Source of the DNA: Microbacterium sp. CGR2
Lineage (GTDB): Bacteria > Actinomycetota > Actinomycetes > Actinomycetales > Microbacteriaceae
Length of the DNA: 64,000 nucleotides
NCBI RefSeq assembly: GCF_003626735.1
Contig: NZ_RBHX01000002.1
Location: 1 to 64,000, forward strand
Direction of reading: 5' to 3'
A program made the position numbers and the translations under genes. Of the stretch, positions 11,635-22,310 are shown piece after piece; position 1 is the first letter of the stretch, and every line of letters begins with the position of its first letter. The notes below the pieces were generated by a model. The model was not told where the DNA came from. It did not search any database and saw only the letters and a program-made list of their open reading frames with translations.

Positions 11635-12692
11635 GGCGCGACTCCGTTCATTGAGAGGGCGCGGGCTTCGGGAAGCCCCAACGCGATGTTCATGGACTGG
11701 ACGGCGGCACCGGCGGTGCCCTTGACCAGGTTGTCGACGGCGGTGACGACCGTGACACGGTTCGCGGAACGATCGATCGCCAGCCCCATCAGGGCGGTGT
11801 TGGCACCGAGCACGTCCGCCGTGCGCGGGAACCGGCCCTCCGGGAGCAGCTGCACGAAGGTCTCGTCGCCGTAGGCACTCTCCCATGCCCCACGGATCTG
11901 CTCGTCGCTGACCCCTTCGACGATGCGAGCAGTGGACGTGGCGAGGATGCCACGCGACATCGGCACGAGCACCGGCGTGAAGGAGATGCGCACCGGAAGG
12001 GCGTCCGATGCGGACGCGGGCGAGGCGGCGAGCAGCGCCTGCGTGATCTCCGGGATGTGCCGGTGGGTTCCTCCGACGGCGTAAGGGTTCGCGCTGCCCA
12101 GGATCTCGGCGGCGAGCAGGTTGGTCTTCAGACTCTTGCCGGCTCCGGAGGGACCGACCGCAAGCACGGAGACGATGTCGGAGGGATCGATGACGCCGGC
12201 GGCGACGCCGGGCGCGAGGCTGAGACTGATCGTCGATGCGTTGCATCCCGGCGCGGCGATACGGGTGGCACCCCGGAGATGCTCACGCTGTTTGACGCCA
12301 TCCACGAGAAGTTCCGGGACACCGTAGGCCCACGGCTCGTGGAAGACACCGCCGTAGAAGGAATCCCAGGCGGACTGCGAGGTGAGCCGGTGGTCGGCGC
12401 CGGCGTCGATCACCAGCGGCGCGTCGACAAGCGCATCCGTGTACTGACCGGATTGTCCGTGCGGCAGCGCCAGGAACACGATGTCGTGACCGGAGAGGAT
12501 CTCCGGCGTCGTGTCCTGCAAGGTCAGGTGGGCGAGTGAGCGCAGGTGCGGCTGATGGTCGACGAGCGGCTGACCGGCATTCGAGTGCGCGGTCACGGTG
12601 CGGATCTCGATGTCGGGATGATCGGCCAGGAGGCGCAGAATCTCGCCGCCCGCATAGCCGGATGCGCCGGAGACGGCGACGGAATACGTCAT
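11631..12692 (-). CDS. argC: N-acetyl-gamma-glutamyl-phosphate reductase
   Basis: 353 residues. It reduces N-acetylglutamyl phosphate with NADPH. The Rossmann motif GASGYAGGE is at the N-terminus, and the catalytic Cys lies in [10 protein letters not shown]. First gene of argCJBDFH. I chose ATG 12692, because TAAGGT lies 7 nt upstream (leaderless layout) and [16 protein letters not shown] is the normal N-terminus; an upstream in-frame extension of 24 codons has no support. Confidence 0.96.
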   Translation of the reverse strand: MTYSVAVSGASGYAGGEILRLLADHPDIEIRTVTAHSNAGQPLVDHQPHLRSLAHLTLQDTTPEILSGHDIVFLALPHGQSGQYTDALVDAPLVIDAGADHRLTSQSAWDSFYGGVFHEPWAYGVPELLVDGVKQREHLRGATRIAAPGCNASTISLSLAPGVAAGVIDPSDIVSVLAVGPSGAGKSLKTNLLAAEILGSANPYAVGGTHRHIPEITQALLAASPASASDALPVRISFTPVLVPMSRGILATSTARIVEGVSDEQIRGAWESAYGDETFVQLLPEGRFPRTADVLGANTALMGLAIDRSANRVTVVTAVDNLVKGTAGAAVQSMNIALGLPEARALSMNGVAP

Positions 12693-12932
12693 GCTTTCTA
12701 CCTTAACGGTCGGGCCTCGATGAACTCGGGGCCATGGGCGGGCCGGAGGCGGCGACTCCGGCACTCCACCGCCGTGCGTGGCAGGCAGGAATGCGGGGTC
12801 GCCTAGAGTCGGCGGCCGCCGCGGCGTCGGCGCACAACAGTGACGCTCGAAGCGAGCGTCGATGGTGCGAGGACGGCCGAAGGCATGCCGCGACCATAGC
12901 GCGCGTGCCGCGGCATCCGCAAATTCAGACCG
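12693..12932. promoter_or_regulatory. argC promoter and 3' region of the thi operon
   Basis: 240 nt without a gene. At the left end the argC -10 box TAAGGT (12700-12705, minus strand) sits 7 nt before the ATG. An 8-bp perfect hairpin GACGCTCG-AAG-CGAGCGTC (12842-12860) follows the thiED stop and may terminate thi transcription, though it has no T-run. I see no clear ARG box. Confidence 0.45.
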
Positions 12933-15083
12933 TCATCGAATGGCTCGACGCTCGAGCGGCGCAGCGAAGAAAGCCAGCTCGTGATCACACGAAGTCTGGA
13001 AAGCGCGCAGCATTCTCGCTCGCTGCTCGGGGCCCGCCGAGGCCGCTGCCGCCGTCACCACCGCGATCGCCTGCGTCGTGGCCTCGTCGAACGCCGGATC
13101 TGCGTAGGTCGCCAGCCAGGAGGCGTACGGATGCCGGGGATCGCGCGCGTATGCGCCGAACTCGCCCGCGTGCAGACGGCGCCCGAGGTCGTTGTACAGC
13201 CAGAAGCACGGGAGGATGGCGGCGATCAGCTCGCCATAGTCCGCGCCGAAGGCGACACTTCGCAAGTGGTCGAGGTATGCGGTGGTGACCGGTGACGGCG
13301 CTGCCGAGAACGTGGCGGCGGCGACGCCCGCGGCGGGAGTCAGCCAGGAGGCGTGCAGCTGCAGCTCTCCGATGATCGAGCCGTGCGCTGAGTTCGCCCA
13401 GAAGGCCTGCTCGGACGATACCGGGGCACGCTTTGAGGCCTCGGCGAGCACTCTCGCGTACTCGCGCAGGTAGAGCGCGTCCTGAGCGAGATAGAACAGG
13501 AAAGACTCGCGGTCGAGGGTTCCCTCGGCGAGCCGACGGATGAACGGGAGGTCGTCGATCGCCGTGCGGATACCGGAGACGCCATCCCACCACTCTGCCG
13601 CGAGCGCGGCAGCGGTCGGGCGAGTATCCACTCCCCCGCGTTCCCAGAGGCCGGAGAAGTGACTGATCGGTCCGTGTCCGCTGCCGACACGGAGATGACC
13701 GGCTGCACGCAGCGATTCACGCAACCAGGCACGAGCTCCCCGGACCGCGGCCTGCGCATCATGCCCGCGAGCGAGTCGGGTGGCGATCGCGGACGAGAGG
13801 GAGCATCCGGTCCCGTGCGTGTGGCGGGTCTCGATGCGTGCGCCGGGAAACTCCACTCGGATGCCGTTCCCCGCGTCGACCAGCGCGTCCGGGGCGTCCG
13901 CGCCGGCCAGATGACCACCCTTGACCAGAACCGCGGACCCGACCTGCGCCGACAGCTCTTCCGCGGCGGCGAGGGCTTCCGCCCAGGACGACAGTTCTCT
14001 GCCGACTAGCACCGCGAGCTCGGCGAGGTTCGGAGTGACGAGGTCGGCGAGACGCATGAGCTCGCGCAGCCCGGCCTCCGCTTCGGCGTCGAGCAGCCGA
14101 TCGCCGGAGGTGGCGACCATCACCGGGTCGATCACCACCGTGGGCGGGCGAACAGCATCGAGCCACGCGACCACGGTCCGGATGACGTCGGCGTTCGCCA
14201 GCATCCCGATCTTCACGGCGTCGACGGTGATGTCATCGGAGATCGCGTCGAGTTGGGCACGCAGGAAGTCCGTGGGTGGCACGTGCACCGCGCGCACGCC
14301 GCGGGTGTTCTGCGCAGTGAGCGCGGTGAGCGCGGCCATCCCGTACCCGCCGTTCGCCGCGATCGACTTGAGGTCGGCCTGGATGCCCGCGCCGCCAGAC
14401 GGATCACTCCCCGCGATGCTGAGAACGCGCGGGACCGCCCCGGCGCGCCAGCGCCGCACGAACTCTCCTGCCTCCGCGCGGGGGTCCGCCGCTGCGCACA
14501 ACGCCGAGACCACGGCCAGTCCTGCCGCCCCGGCTTCCTGCAGTGCCTCGCTGTCGTCGATGCGAACTCCGCCGATCGCGACACAGGGAAGCGGACTGGC
14601 TTCCGCGAAGGCGCGGAACCCCTCGATGCCGAGCGCCGGCGGATGGTCTGGCTTCGTCAGTGTCGGTCGGATGACCCCGACTCCGAGGTAGTCGACGGTT
14701 CCGGGTGGGAGCCGACGCAGTTGATCGAGGTGCGTGAGACTGTTGGCGGTGAGACCGACGATCGCGTCGGGCCCCAGAGCTTCCCGGGCTCCCCGCACCG
14801 ACTGGTCGCCCTGCCCGAGGTGAACGCCGTCCACCCTTGCTCCTCGTGCGCGAGCGGCGAGCGCGGCATCGAGCCGGTCGTTCACGACCAACAGAGCGCG
14901 GCCGTCGATGACGCGTGAGAGTTCGACGAGCTGATCCACGATCTCCACGTCGGACGCGGACTTGTCGCGTAGCTGCACGATGCTCACTCCCCCGTCGACG
15001 GCCAGTCGCACCGTCTCGACCACACCGCGGTCTCCACACAGGCCCGCGTCGGTCACGAGATAGACAGAGAGGTCGAGTCTCAC
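12933..15083 (-). CDS. thiED: Fused ThiE-ThiD-TenA thiamine synthesis/salvage protein
   Basis: 716 residues with three enzymes in line. ThiE (about 1-212) couples HMP-PP with thiazole phosphate: [19 protein letters not shown] and VVSALC are seen. ThiD (about 218-480) phosphorylates HMP and [21 protein letters not shown] and the anion hole [10 protein letters not shown]. TenA-like (about 497-716) is a thiaminase II-type helical domain with the candidate Cys in LPCFWLY and Glu in CDHELAFF, which salvages degraded pyrimidine. Corynebacterium has a similar fusion. The start is GTG 15083, whose GTGA overlaps the thiM stop; the frame runs on upstream inside thiM but that stretch is Arg-rich antisense-like sequence. 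Confidence 0.93.
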   Translation of the reverse strand: MRLDLSVYLVTDAGLCGDRGVVETVRLAVDGGVSIVQLRDKSASDVEIVDQLVELSRVIDGRALLVVNDRLDAALAARARGARVDGVHLGQGDQSVRGAREALGPDAIVGLTANSLTHLDQLRRLPPGTVDYLGVGVIRPTLTKPDHPPALGIEGFRAFAEASPLPCVAIGGVRIDDSEALQEAGAAGLAVVSALCAAADPRAEAGEFVRRWRAGAVPRVLSIAGSDPSGGAGIQADLKSIAANGGYGMAALTALTAQNTRGVRAVHVPPTDFLRAQLDAISDDITVDAVKIGMLANADVIRTVVAWLDAVRPPTVVIDPVMVATSGDRLLDAEAEAGLRELMRLADLVTPNLAELAVLVGRELSSWAEALAAAEELSAQVGSAVLVKGGHLAGADAPDALVDAGNGIRVEFPGARIETRHTHGTGCSLSSAIATRLARGHDAQAAVRGARAWLRESLRAAGHLRVGSGHGPISHFSGLWERGGVDTRPTAAALAAEWWDGVSGIRTAIDDLPFIRRLAEGTLDRESFLFYLAQDALYLREYARVLAEASKRAPVSSEQAFWANSAHGSIIGELQLHASWLTPAAGVAAATFSAAPSPVTTAYLDHLRSVAFGADYGELIAAILPCFWLYNDLGRRLHAGEFGAYARDPRHPYASWLATYADPAFDEATTQAIAVVTAAAASAGPEQRARMLRAFQTSCDHELAFFAAPLERRAIR

Positions 15084-15928
15084 AGCGCACCGACCTCGAC
15101 GCGCGCCCGGGAGACGATCTCGTCGGGCGCCAGGGAGGCGAGGGCGTCCAACAGGGCGACGGCGAAGCTTCCCGGTCCGCTCGCGCCTTCGGCCGCCATC
15201 TCGGCTGCGATCGTGTACACGAGGGTCGCGGAGGCGACCGCCGTGAGTGCGTCGAATCGTGCGGCGTCGGCCGCGCCGAGGAAGGCGGCCATCACCGCCC
15301 CCAGTGCACATCCCCCGCCCGTGACGCGGGTGAGGAGCTCATGTCCGTTGGCGAGCCGAATCACTCTCTCGCCATCGGTGATGAGGTCGGTCGGCCCGGA
15401 GATCGCGGCCACCCCGCCGGTGCGACGTGCGAGTGAGACAGCGGCGTCGGCGGCGGCATCCGTGCTGTGGGTGGCGTCCACGCCTCGCCCGCCGGCACCG
15501 AGGCCCGCCAGTGCGAGGATCTCGGAGGCGTTCCCGCGGATCGCCGTCGGCCGCTGTTCGAGCAGCCGATGGGCGAGCGCGGTCCGCACCGGCAACGCGC
15601 CGATCGCGACCGGGTCCAGCACCCACGGCGTTCCGGATGCCGCGGCACCCGTGACCGCTTCGAGGGCGGCCGCGCGCTGCTCGGGCGTCGGTGTGCCCAA
15701 ATTGATCAGGAGGCCGGAAGCGACACCGGCGAACATCTCCGCCTCGCCCACGATGTCGACCATCGCGGGTGCTGCTCCCACCGCGAGCAGCACGTTGGCT
15801 GTGAAGCCGGTGACGACGGCGTTCGTTATGCAGTGGGTCAAGGGTGGAGATGCCCGGAGGGCCTCGAGCAGGCTCGCCGCCGAAGAGGCGAGATCGATGG
15901 TGGTTTCCGGACGCAGACGATCGCTCAT
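15080..15928 (-). CDS. thiM: Hydroxyethylthiazole kinase
   Basis: 282 residues, ribokinase-like fold. It phosphorylates the thiazole alcohol for salvage into thiamine phosphate. Family landmarks are [29 protein letters not shown] and the anion-hole segment [15 protein letters not shown]. First gene after the TPP riboswitch and coupled to thiED by a 4-nt overlap. The cluster lacks thiC and thiG, so it serves salvage rather than full de novo synthesis (for this window). Confidence 0.95.
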   Translation of the reverse strand: MSDRLRPETTIDLASSAASLLEALRASPPLTHCITNAVVTGFTANVLLAVGAAPAMVDIVGEAEMFAGVASGLLINLGTPTPEQRAAALEAVTGAAASGTPWVLDPVAIGALPVRTALAHRLLEQRPTAIRGNASEILALAGLGAGGRGVDATHSTDAAADAAVSLARRTGGVAAISGPTDLITDGERVIRLANGHELLTRVTGGGCALGAVMAAFLGAADAARFDALTAVASATLVYTIAAEMAAEGASGPGSFAVALLDALASLAPDEIVSRARVEVGAL

Positions 15929-15932
15929 CGCG

Positions 15933-16006
15933 ACATCCCTTCGCTAGTACGAACTAGATCAGGTTCGACGGGTCTGTTCTCAGCCGCGGATGCGGCACCC
16001 CGTGTC
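15933..16006 (-). ncRNA. TPP riboswitch (THI element)
   Basis: On the minus strand the RNA contains GGGGTGCC, the core GGCTGAGA, ACCCGTCGAACCTGATC and the closing CTAGTTCGTACTAGCGAAGGGA, matching the thi-box consensus. The 3' AAGGGA is about 10 nt before the thiM ATG and can act as Shine-Dalgarno, so TPP binding probably blocks translation; no separate terminator hairpin is seen. Confidence 0.95.
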
Positions 16007-16018
16007 ACTGCTCGAAGT

Positions 16019-16987
16019 CTAGCGACCGAGCTCGGCCAGCAGGCTCATCTCCGCGGCTCTCGTGAGGCCGGCGCGGCGGACACGATCGACACCTCGCACG
16101 CGCTCATCGGCCACCACGCGTGCGATCGTCTCGGCGAGCGGACGGAGCGTCCCGCCGGTGGCGAGGTACCGTCGATTCGAGCGGGTCATGAAGCCCGTCA
16201 TCTCCGCAGGGAGCCAGAGCGGCAGCGACCGCTCCCCCGCCCAGTACTCGACACCCCGGGCCACCAACCAGCTTTCCTCCGCGCTGACGATCTCCCCGCG
16301 ATGCCCGGCGGCTGCCTGCACCATCTGAAGCACTTCAGCGAGCGGATGCCGGTCACCGATCGCGTTGACCGCGCCGTGGGCGGTTCCGGCAACCACGGCG
16401 GCGGCGAGGTCGTCGACGTCGATCACCTGCGTCGTCCGTCCGTCGAGCGGGGGCGCGACCACCGGGCCGTCTCCCGCTCTCAGGAAGGCGGCCGCCCAGT
16501 ATCCGAATCTGTCGCTGGGGTCGCCGTCTCCGGCGATGAGGCCCGGTCGCACGACGAGGGCGCGATCTCCGAGTGCGCCGACCGCATCCTCGCCGGCAGC
16601 TTTCTGCGCGCCGTACTCATATTCGTCGCCGTTGCGGGCCGGCGGGTGCCGCGGCGCGGACTCATCCGCTCCGACGGTCTCGTCATCGGCATAGACCGAC
16701 ATCGAGGAGATGTAAGTCCAGCGCGCGGCGCGACCTCCCAGCGACCCGACCGCGGCGGCCACATGCGACGCCTGCGAGGAGATGTCGACCACCTGATCCC
16801 AGTCGCGCGCGGCAAGGGCGGAATACACCTCGGGGTCGTCGCGGTCGCCACGCACCAGCTCTGCTCCGCGTGGCGCCGGGCGATCGCCGCGCGCGAGGCA
16901 TGTCACCGCAGCGCCGGCATCCACCCATCGGCGGGCGATGCGCCCGGAGAGCCAGCCCGTCCCACCGAGAATCAGCACGTCCGTCAT
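16019..16987 (-). CDS. NAD-dependent epimerase/dehydratase (extended SDR) family protein
   Basis: 322 residues. N-terminal dinucleotide motif LILGGTGWLSGR; SSMSVYAD followed by a Tyr (EYEYGAQK, YxxxK-type) gives an SDR active site with Tyr-Lys; ALVVRPGLIAGDGDPSDRF and TQVIDVDDLA fit sugar-nucleotide epimerase-like proteins. The substrate is unknown. It ends about 12 nt before the riboswitch and starts downstream of the pheT terminator, so it is probably its own transcript. Confidence 0.82.
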   Translation of the reverse strand: MTDVLILGGTGWLSGRIARRWVDAGAAVTCLARGDRPAPRGAELVRGDRDDPEVYSALAARDWDQVVDISSQASHVAAAVGSLGGRAARWTYISSMSVYADDETVGADESAPRHPPARNGDEYEYGAQKAAGEDAVGALGDRALVVRPGLIAGDGDPSDRFGYWAAAFLRAGDGPVVAPPLDGRTTQVIDVDDLAAAVVAGTAHGAVNAIGDRHPLAEVLQMVQAAAGHRGEIVSAEESWLVARGVEYWAGERSLPLWLPAEMTGFMTRSNRRYLATGGTLRPLAETIARVVADERVRGVDRVRRAGLTRAAEMSLLAELGR

Positions 16988-17019
16988 GGGTCCATGTCAC
17001 CAGCATCCGGAGCTACGCG

Positions 17020-17052
17020 GAAGGCCCTTCTGCTCGAAGCAGAAGGGCCTTC
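17020..17052 (-). terminator. Hairpin terminator of pheST
   Basis: A perfect 15-bp stem GAAGGCCCTTCTGCT / AGCAGAAGGGCCTTC with a 3-nt CGA loop, 36 nt past the pheT stop. It would separate pheST from the epimerase gene, which runs in the same direction. No long T-run follows. Confidence 0.8.
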
Positions 17053-17055
17053 GCT

Positions 17056-17093
17056 GGGGTACGCGCCTCAGTCACGGGGTACGCGCCTCAGTC
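17056..17093. repeat. 18-bp tandem direct repeat across the pheT stop
   Basis: GGGGTACGCGCCTCAGTC occurs at 17056-17073 and again at 17076-17093, spaced 20 bp. The second copy contains the last codon and stop of pheT, so the first looks like a duplicated gene end. Confidence 0.85.
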
Positions 17094-19595
17094 GCGGAGT
17101 GCGGCACCGAACAGCTCGGCAGCGGCCGCGACCCCGGCGAGCTTCGCCTCGGTGGCCTCCGCTGCGGTGAGGGTCCGGTCGTCGGCGCGGAAGCGCATCG
17201 CGAACGTCAGGCTCTTCGAGCCATCCGGCACTCCCTCGCCGCGGTAGTCGTCGACGAGTCGCACGGATTCGAGCAACGCACCGGCACCATCGGTCAGAGC
17301 GGCACGCACATCCCCGGCAGCGACATCCGCGGGAAGCGTGAGCGATACATCCTGGGTGGCGGCCGGGAACGTCGACAGCGACTCGGCGACGATGCGCGCA
17401 CCCGCGAGCTCGAGAATCCGGTCGAGGTCGATTTCCACGACGGTCGCGCGTCCCGGCAGATCCGCTTCCGCCGCGGCGGCGGGGTGCAGCTCGCCGACGT
17501 AGCCGACCTCCTCCGCACCCACGCGAAGTGCACCGGTCCGGCCGGGGTGCAGCGCGGCGCGCTCCGCCTGCACGACGTCGATCTCGACCCCGGCCGCGGC
17601 CGCGATCACTCGGACGGCGTCCAGAGCTTCGGTCAACCCTGCCGACTCGGCCGCCCGACCGGGCTGACGGGGCGAGACGTTGCCGGTGAGCAGCACCGCC
17701 ACGTGTCGATGCTGCGGCGGGATCGACGCGTCGAGTTCCGCGAGCTTCGCATCGGCGGGCCGTTCGCCGAGCGGCGGAACGTCGTCGGTACCGTACTCGA
17801 CCCCGGCATCCGGCAGGAACACCGCGCCCGTCTCGAAGATCGCGAGATCGGTGAAGCCGCGCGAGATGTTCCGATGCGCGGTCTGCAGCAGACCCGGGAT
17901 GAGCGAGCGGCGCAGGAACGGAGCCTGACCGTCGAGAGGATTCGCCAGACGGATGCTGGGCAGATGCTCCCCCGTCGGCGATCCGTGCAGGTCGTTCAGC
18001 GCCTCCGTCGTGAACGGGAACGCCGGCGTCTCGACGAATCCAGCGGCAGCGAGGGCGTCGGCGACACGACGTCGCCCCTGCTGGTGAGCCGTGAGACCTC
18101 GCCCGGACGGCGGGGTGGGCAGCACGGAAGGGATGCGGTCGAGCCCGTGGATGCGGGCCACCTCTTCAGCGAGTGTCCACTTGTCAGTGAGGTCGGGACG
18201 CCAGGTCGGCGGGATCACCGTCCAACCGTTCTCGCTGTCGGACACGTCTGCACCGATCGTGGTCAGCGCACCGGTGATCTCCGCATCCGTGTAGTCGACG
18301 CCGATGAGTCCCTGCACGAAACCGGCCGGAAGTTCGATCTCGGCCACGAAGACCTCGGCGAACAGCGCTCCGCCCTCTTCGGTGAGCGTGCCACCGGCGA
18401 ATTCGACCATCAGATCAGCCGCACGGCGCGCCGCGACGAACGGGATCAGCGGGTCGACGCCACGCTCGAAGCGCTTGGATGCCTCGCTGGGCAGCTTGTG
18501 CCGGCGAGCCGACCGCGCGATGGTGATCGGATCGAACGCGGCCGCCTCGATCAACACGTTGCGCGTGGTCGCGCTCATCTCCGTCGTGCCGCCGCCCATC
18601 ACGCCGGCGAGGCCGATGGGACCGGAGTCGTCGGTGATGAGCAGGTCTTCCACGTGGAGGGACCGCTCGACACCGTCGAGGGTGGTCATCTTCTCGCCCG
18701 GCGTCGCCCGACGCACGGTGATGCCGCCGGCGAGCTTGTCGAGATCGTAGCCGTGGAGCGGCTGTCCCAGCTCGAGCATCACGTAGTTCGTGATGTCGAT
18801 CAGGATGCCCAGCGAGCGCATTCCGGCGAGCGACAGGCGAGCCACCATCCACGGCGGGGTGGGACGTGCCGGATCGACGTCGCGCACGACGCGGGTGACG
18901 AACTCGCTCGCACCGACGCGGTCGCGCACCGGGGCGACGTCGTCGACGACGGCCGTGTGCCCGCTGCCGGGCTGCAGCTCGGCGAAGTCGCGCTCGGCGG
19001 GATCACGGAAGTCCGCGCCGGTGGCGTGTGAGTACTCGCGGGCCACCCCTCGTACCGAGAAGGCATACCCGCGGTCCGGGGTGACGTTGATCTCCACGGC
19101 GACGTCATCCAGACCGAGCAGCGCGATCGCGTCGGCACCCACGGGGGCATCGACGCCGAGGTCGGACAGGACGAGGATCCCGTCGTGCTCGTCACCCAGG
19201 CCCAGCTCTCGTGCCGATGCGATCATCCCGTCGGAGACGTGGCCGTAGGTCTTGCGCGCGGCGATCGGGAACGGGCCGGGGAGCACGGCGCCCGGCAGCG
19301 TCACGACGACCTTGTCACCGGCGACGAAGTTGTGCGCACCGCAGACGATCCCGCGGATGCCGCCGTTCGCCTCGCCGACATCGACCTGACACCAGTTGAT
19401 CGTCTTACCGTTCGACTGCGGCTCTGCCTCGAGTGAGACCACCTGGCCGACCACGACGGGACCGGAGATCTCGAAGCGGTGCACGTCCTCCTCTTCGAAT
19501 CCGACGGTCACCAGAGCCGCGAGGACATCCTCGGGCGTGGCATCCGCTGCCAGATCGACGTACTCACGCAACCACGAAAGCGGGACGCGCATCAC
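17088..19595 (-). CDS. pheT: Phenylalanyl-tRNA synthetase beta subunit
   Basis: 835 residues, full length. It makes the (alpha-beta)2 enzyme with PheS. An EMAP-like tRNA-binding domain (about 40-150: [16 protein letters not shown] ... GIVCGAHNF), the B3/B4 editing module, the B5 domain and the C-terminal anticodon-binding FDX-ACB domain (about 745-835, starting around [15 protein letters not shown]) are all recognisable. ATG overlaps the pheS stop by 4 nt; a hairpin terminator lies just downstream. Confidence 0.97.
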   Translation of the reverse strand: MMRVPLSWLREYVDLAADATPEDVLAALVTVGFEEEDVHRFEISGPVVVGQVVSLEAEPQSNGKTINWCQVDVGEANGGIRGIVCGAHNFVAGDKVVVTLPGAVLPGPFPIAARKTYGHVSDGMIASARELGLGDEHDGILVLSDLGVDAPVGADAIALLGLDDVAVEINVTPDRGYAFSVRGVAREYSHATGADFRDPAERDFAELQPGSGHTAVVDDVAPVRDRVGASEFVTRVVRDVDPARPTPPWMVARLSLAGMRSLGILIDITNYVMLELGQPLHGYDLDKLAGGITVRRATPGEKMTTLDGVERSLHVEDLLITDDSGPIGLAGVMGGGTTEMSATTRNVLIEAAAFDPITIARSARRHKLPSEASKRFERGVDPLIPFVAARRAADLMVEFAGGTLTEEGGALFAEVFVAEIELPAGFVQGLIGVDYTDAEITGALTTIGADVSDSENGWTVIPPTWRPDLTDKWTLAEEVARIHGLDRIPSVLPTPPSGRGLTAHQQGRRRVADALAAAGFVETPAFPFTTEALNDLHGSPTGEHLPSIRLANPLDGQAPFLRRSLIPGLLQTAHRNISRGFTDLAIFETGAVFLPDAGVEYGTDDVPPLGERPADAKLAELDASIPPQHRHVAVLLTGNVSPRQPGRAAESAGLTEALDAVRVIAAAAGVEIDVVQAERAALHPGRTGALRVGAEEVGYVGELHPAAAAEADLPGRATVVEIDLDRILELAGARIVAESLSTFPAATQDVSLTLPADVAAGDVRAALTDGAGALLESVRLVDDYRGEGVPDGSKSLTFAMRFRADDRTLTAAEATEAKLAGVAAAAELFGAALRD

Positions 19596-20632
19596 ACCAC
19601 CATCCCGTACTGCTCACTGAATCGGACATCGCCCTCGGCCATATCGCGCATGTCCTGAACGTCACTGCGGAACATCAGGCCCCGCTCGATACCCATGCCG
19701 AACGCGAAACCGCTGTAGACCTCGGGGTCGATCCCGGCAGCGCGCAACACGTTGGGGTTGACCATGCCGCAGCCACCCCACTCGATCCAGCGCGCGCCAC
19801 CCTTGAAGGTCGGGTGCCAGAGGTCGAGCTCGGCGGAGGGCTCGGTGAAGGGGAAGTAGTTGGTGCGGAAGCGGGTCTTCGCCTCCGGGCCGAACAGCAG
19901 CTTCGCGAAATGGTCGAGGGTGCCCTTGAGGTGCGCCATCGTGATGCCCTTGTCGATGACGAGACCCTCGAACTGGGTGAACACCGGCAGGTGCGTGGCG
20001 TCGAACTCGTCGGTGCGGTACACGCGACCCGGGCACAGCACGTAGATCGGGACCTCGCGGTCGAGCATCGAGCGCACCTGCACGGGGCTCGTGTGCGTGC
20101 GCATCACCAGATGACGCGACGGCGGATCGACGTAGAAGGTGTCCTGCTCCTGGCGGGCGGGGTGGTCGACGTCGAAGTTCAGCGCGTCGAAGTTGAACCA
20201 TTCGTGCTCGAGCTCCGGGCCCTCCGCGATCTCCCAGCCCATGCCGACGAAGATGTCGGAAACCTGGTCCTGCAGAAGAGTCAGCGGATGCCGTGCGCCG
20301 ACCCGCGTCCGCGAAGCGACGGCGGTGATGTCGACACGCTCCGCTTCGAGCCGCGCGGCGACCTCAGCGGCGGCGAGTTCCGCTTCCTTGGCCGCGAGAG
20401 CCTTGGACACCTGGCCGCGGCCCTGCCCGACGAGCTTGCCGAAAGCGGCCTTGTTCTCGGGAGCGACCTGGCGCATGGACGCATTCAGGACTGCGAGCGG
20501 CGATCCGTCTGCGACATGCGCGGCGCGCGCCGCTTTCAGTTCGGCCGTATCGGCGGCCGCAGTTATCGCCGCAAGCGCGGCGGCGACGGCCGTTTCGACC
20601 GCCTCCGGGGTGATTTCGGGAGACTCAGACAC
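19592..20632 (-). CDS. pheS: Phenylalanyl-tRNA synthetase alpha subunit
   Basis: 346 residues, class II catalytic subunit. Motif 2 lies around [19 protein letters not shown] and motif 3 is [10 protein letters not shown]. The N-terminal coiled coil (about 1-90) binds tRNA. The GTG start is preceded by TAGACT at 8 nt, a leaderless layout. Coupled to pheT by overlap. I see no T-box or leader peptide upstream; only 42 nt separate it from gluD. Confidence 0.97.
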   Translation of the reverse strand: MSESPEITPEAVETAVAAALAAITAAADTAELKAARAAHVADGSPLAVLNASMRQVAPENKAAFGKLVGQGRGQVSKALAAKEAELAAAEVAARLEAERVDITAVASRTRVGARHPLTLLQDQVSDIFVGMGWEIAEGPELEHEWFNFDALNFDVDHPARQEQDTFYVDPPSRHLVMRTHTSPVQVRSMLDREVPIYVLCPGRVYRTDEFDATHLPVFTQFEGLVIDKGITMAHLKGTLDHFAKLLFGPEAKTRFRTNYFPFTEPSAELDLWHPTFKGGARWIEWGGCGMVNPNVLRAAGIDPEVYSGFAFGMGIERGLMFRSDVQDMRDMAEGDVRFSEQYGMVV

Positions 20633-20674
20633 GAGATGTGAGTCTACCGGCGCTCGGGCGGTCCGCCCGTCCGG

Positions 20675-21607
20675 TCACCCCGCTCCTGGCCCGTTCCCCA
20701 TGTCGAACTTGCCGCCTCCGCGTTGCATCGCGATCACTTCGGTGACCGTCGCATCTCCATGCTGGCGCGGGTCAGCGCCACCGAAATCGGGGTTGTAACC
20801 CTTGAGTCGCGGCGAACGACGCGTGCGGATCTCGAGCCACTTGGCGATGCCCGAGAGGATCAGACACATGACGATGTAGATGCCGCCGATGACGAACGCC
20901 GACTGCAGCACCGGGCGGCCCTGCTGGGACGTGAGCTGCTTGGCGAAGTACAGCAGTTCGGGGTACGTGATGATGAAGCCGAGCGCGGTGTCCTTCAGCG
21001 TCACCACGAGCTGGGCGACGATCACCGGGAGCATCGCGCGCACGGCCTGTGGGAACAGGATGAGGCGCATGACACCGCTCTTGCGGAGCCCGATGGCGTA
21101 GCCGGCTTCCTTCTGCCCGCGGGGCAGCGATTCGATTCCGGCACGCAGCACTTCGGCGAGCACCGAGCCGTTGTAGACGGTCAGCGCGATGACGACCGCC
21201 CAATACGGATCCATCTTGACCCCGAGGGTGGGAAGGCCGTAGTAGAGCAACATCATGAACACGAGCACCGGCACCGCGCGGAAGAACTCCGTGAGGACGG
21301 TGACCGGGACCCGGATCCAGGCGCGATCGGAGAGCCGCCCGATGGCGAGCACGAAGGCCAGGACGAGACTCAGGATCGCCGCGAGCCCGAAGGCGGCGAG
21401 CGTGCGTCCGAGGGCGCCGAAGATCTGCGTCCAGACGGCACTGAACGTGAAGACATACCAGCGAGACGCGTCGAACTGGCCGCTCTCGTAGAAGCGGAAG
21501 CCGATGAAGGCGAGGAGAGCGAGGATGACGACGACGGTCGCCACCCCGATCAGCCGGTTACGGAGGATCGCTTTGGGACCGGGGACGTCGTACAGGACGG
21601 AAGTCAT
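20675..21607 (-). CDS. gluD: Glutamate-type amino acid ABC transporter permease
   Basis: 310 residues, HisM/GlnP-type inner-membrane permease with about five helices. The EAA loop (GLRKSGVMRLILFPQAVRAMLPVI) that contacts the ATPase is clear. It forms a heterodimer with GluC. I chose ATG 21607, whose ATGA overlaps the gluC stop, over an ATG 15 nt upstream. The C-terminus is long and charged (RRSPRLKGYNPDFGG ...), as in other actinobacterial GluD proteins. Substrate specificity is inferred from the operon and SBP. Confidence 0.88.
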   Translation of the reverse strand: MTSVLYDVPGPKAILRNRLIGVATVVVILALLAFIGFRFYESGQFDASRWYVFTFSAVWTQIFGALGRTLAAFGLAAILSLVLAFVLAIGRLSDRAWIRVPVTVLTEFFRAVPVLVFMMLLYYGLPTLGVKMDPYWAVVIALTVYNGSVLAEVLRAGIESLPRGQKEAGYAIGLRKSGVMRLILFPQAVRAMLPVIVAQLVVTLKDTALGFIITYPELLYFAKQLTSQQGRPVLQSAFVIGGIYIVMCLILSGIAKWLEIRTRRSPRLKGYNPDFGGADPRQHGDATVTEVIAMQRGGGKFDMGNGPGAG

Positions 21608-22251
21608 CGCGCGATCCTCCACTTGTTCTCGAGATATCGCTGGAGCCAGCTGAGCAGCATGACCAGAGCGACGAAGATGAGCGCCACCCAGAGCAGAACC
21701 ACGAGCGCGTTCTCGCCGCGCTCACTGAGATAGGAACGGACCGCGCCGAGTTCGACCACAGAGAATCCGGCGGCGACGGTGGTGTTCTTCAGCAGGGCGA
21801 TGAAGACGCTCATCATCGGGGGCACCACGGAACGGAAAGCCTGAGGAAGGACGACGAGCGACATCACCTGCCCGAACGGCAGCCCGATCGCTCGCGCCGC
21901 CTCAGCCTGGCCGACCGGCACCGTGTTGATGCCCGCGCGGATCACCTCGGCGACGTACGTGGCCGTGTAGATGCCGATGGCGAGGATGCCGAGGACGGTG
22001 GTGCTGAGCTTCGGCAGTCCGAGCTGCGGATAGCCGAAGATGAAGAAGAAGAAGACGAGGGTCAGCGGCGTGTTACGGATGAGGTTCACGTACACGGTTC
22101 CGACGCCGCGGGCGATCGGCACGGGGGCGACACGCATGGCGCCGACGATGATGCCGAGGACCAGGGCGAGCAGCGCGCCGCCGAAGAAGATCAGCAGGGT
22201 GTTGCGGATCGCCGTTCCCCACAGATCGAGGTTTCCGAAGATGACGTCCAC
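21604..22251 (-). CDS. gluC: Glutamate-type amino acid ABC transporter permease
   Basis: 215 residues, second permease of the system. About five helices; the EAA loop is AIGLPFGQVMSLVVLPQAF. GTG start with Shine-Dalgarno GGGGAGGA just upstream. It follows gluB after a GC-rich hairpin and is coupled to gluD. Confidence 0.9.
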   Translation of the reverse strand: MDVIFGNLDLWGTAIRNTLLIFFGGALLALVLGIIVGAMRVAPVPIARGVGTVYVNLIRNTPLTLVFFFFIFGYPQLGLPKLSTTVLGILAIGIYTATYVAEVIRAGINTVPVGQAEAARAIGLPFGQVMSLVVLPQAFRSVVPPMMSVFIALLKNTTVAAGFSVVELGAVRSYLSERGENALVVLLWVALIFVALVMLLSWLQRYLENKWRIAR

Positions 22252-22274
22252 GCCGTCCTCCCCTTCAGGATGAG

Positions 22275-22303
22275 GAGGGGGCGGCCTTCGCGGCCGCCCC
22301 CTC
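22275..22303 (-). terminator. Intercistronic hairpin between gluB and gluC
   Basis: A perfect 12-bp stem GAGGGGGCGGCC / GGCCGCCCCCTC with a 5-nt loop, no T-run. Such hairpins after a binding-protein gene usually stabilise its mRNA or partly terminate, giving more binding protein than permease. Confidence 0.7.
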
Positions 22304-22310
22304 TGTTCGA

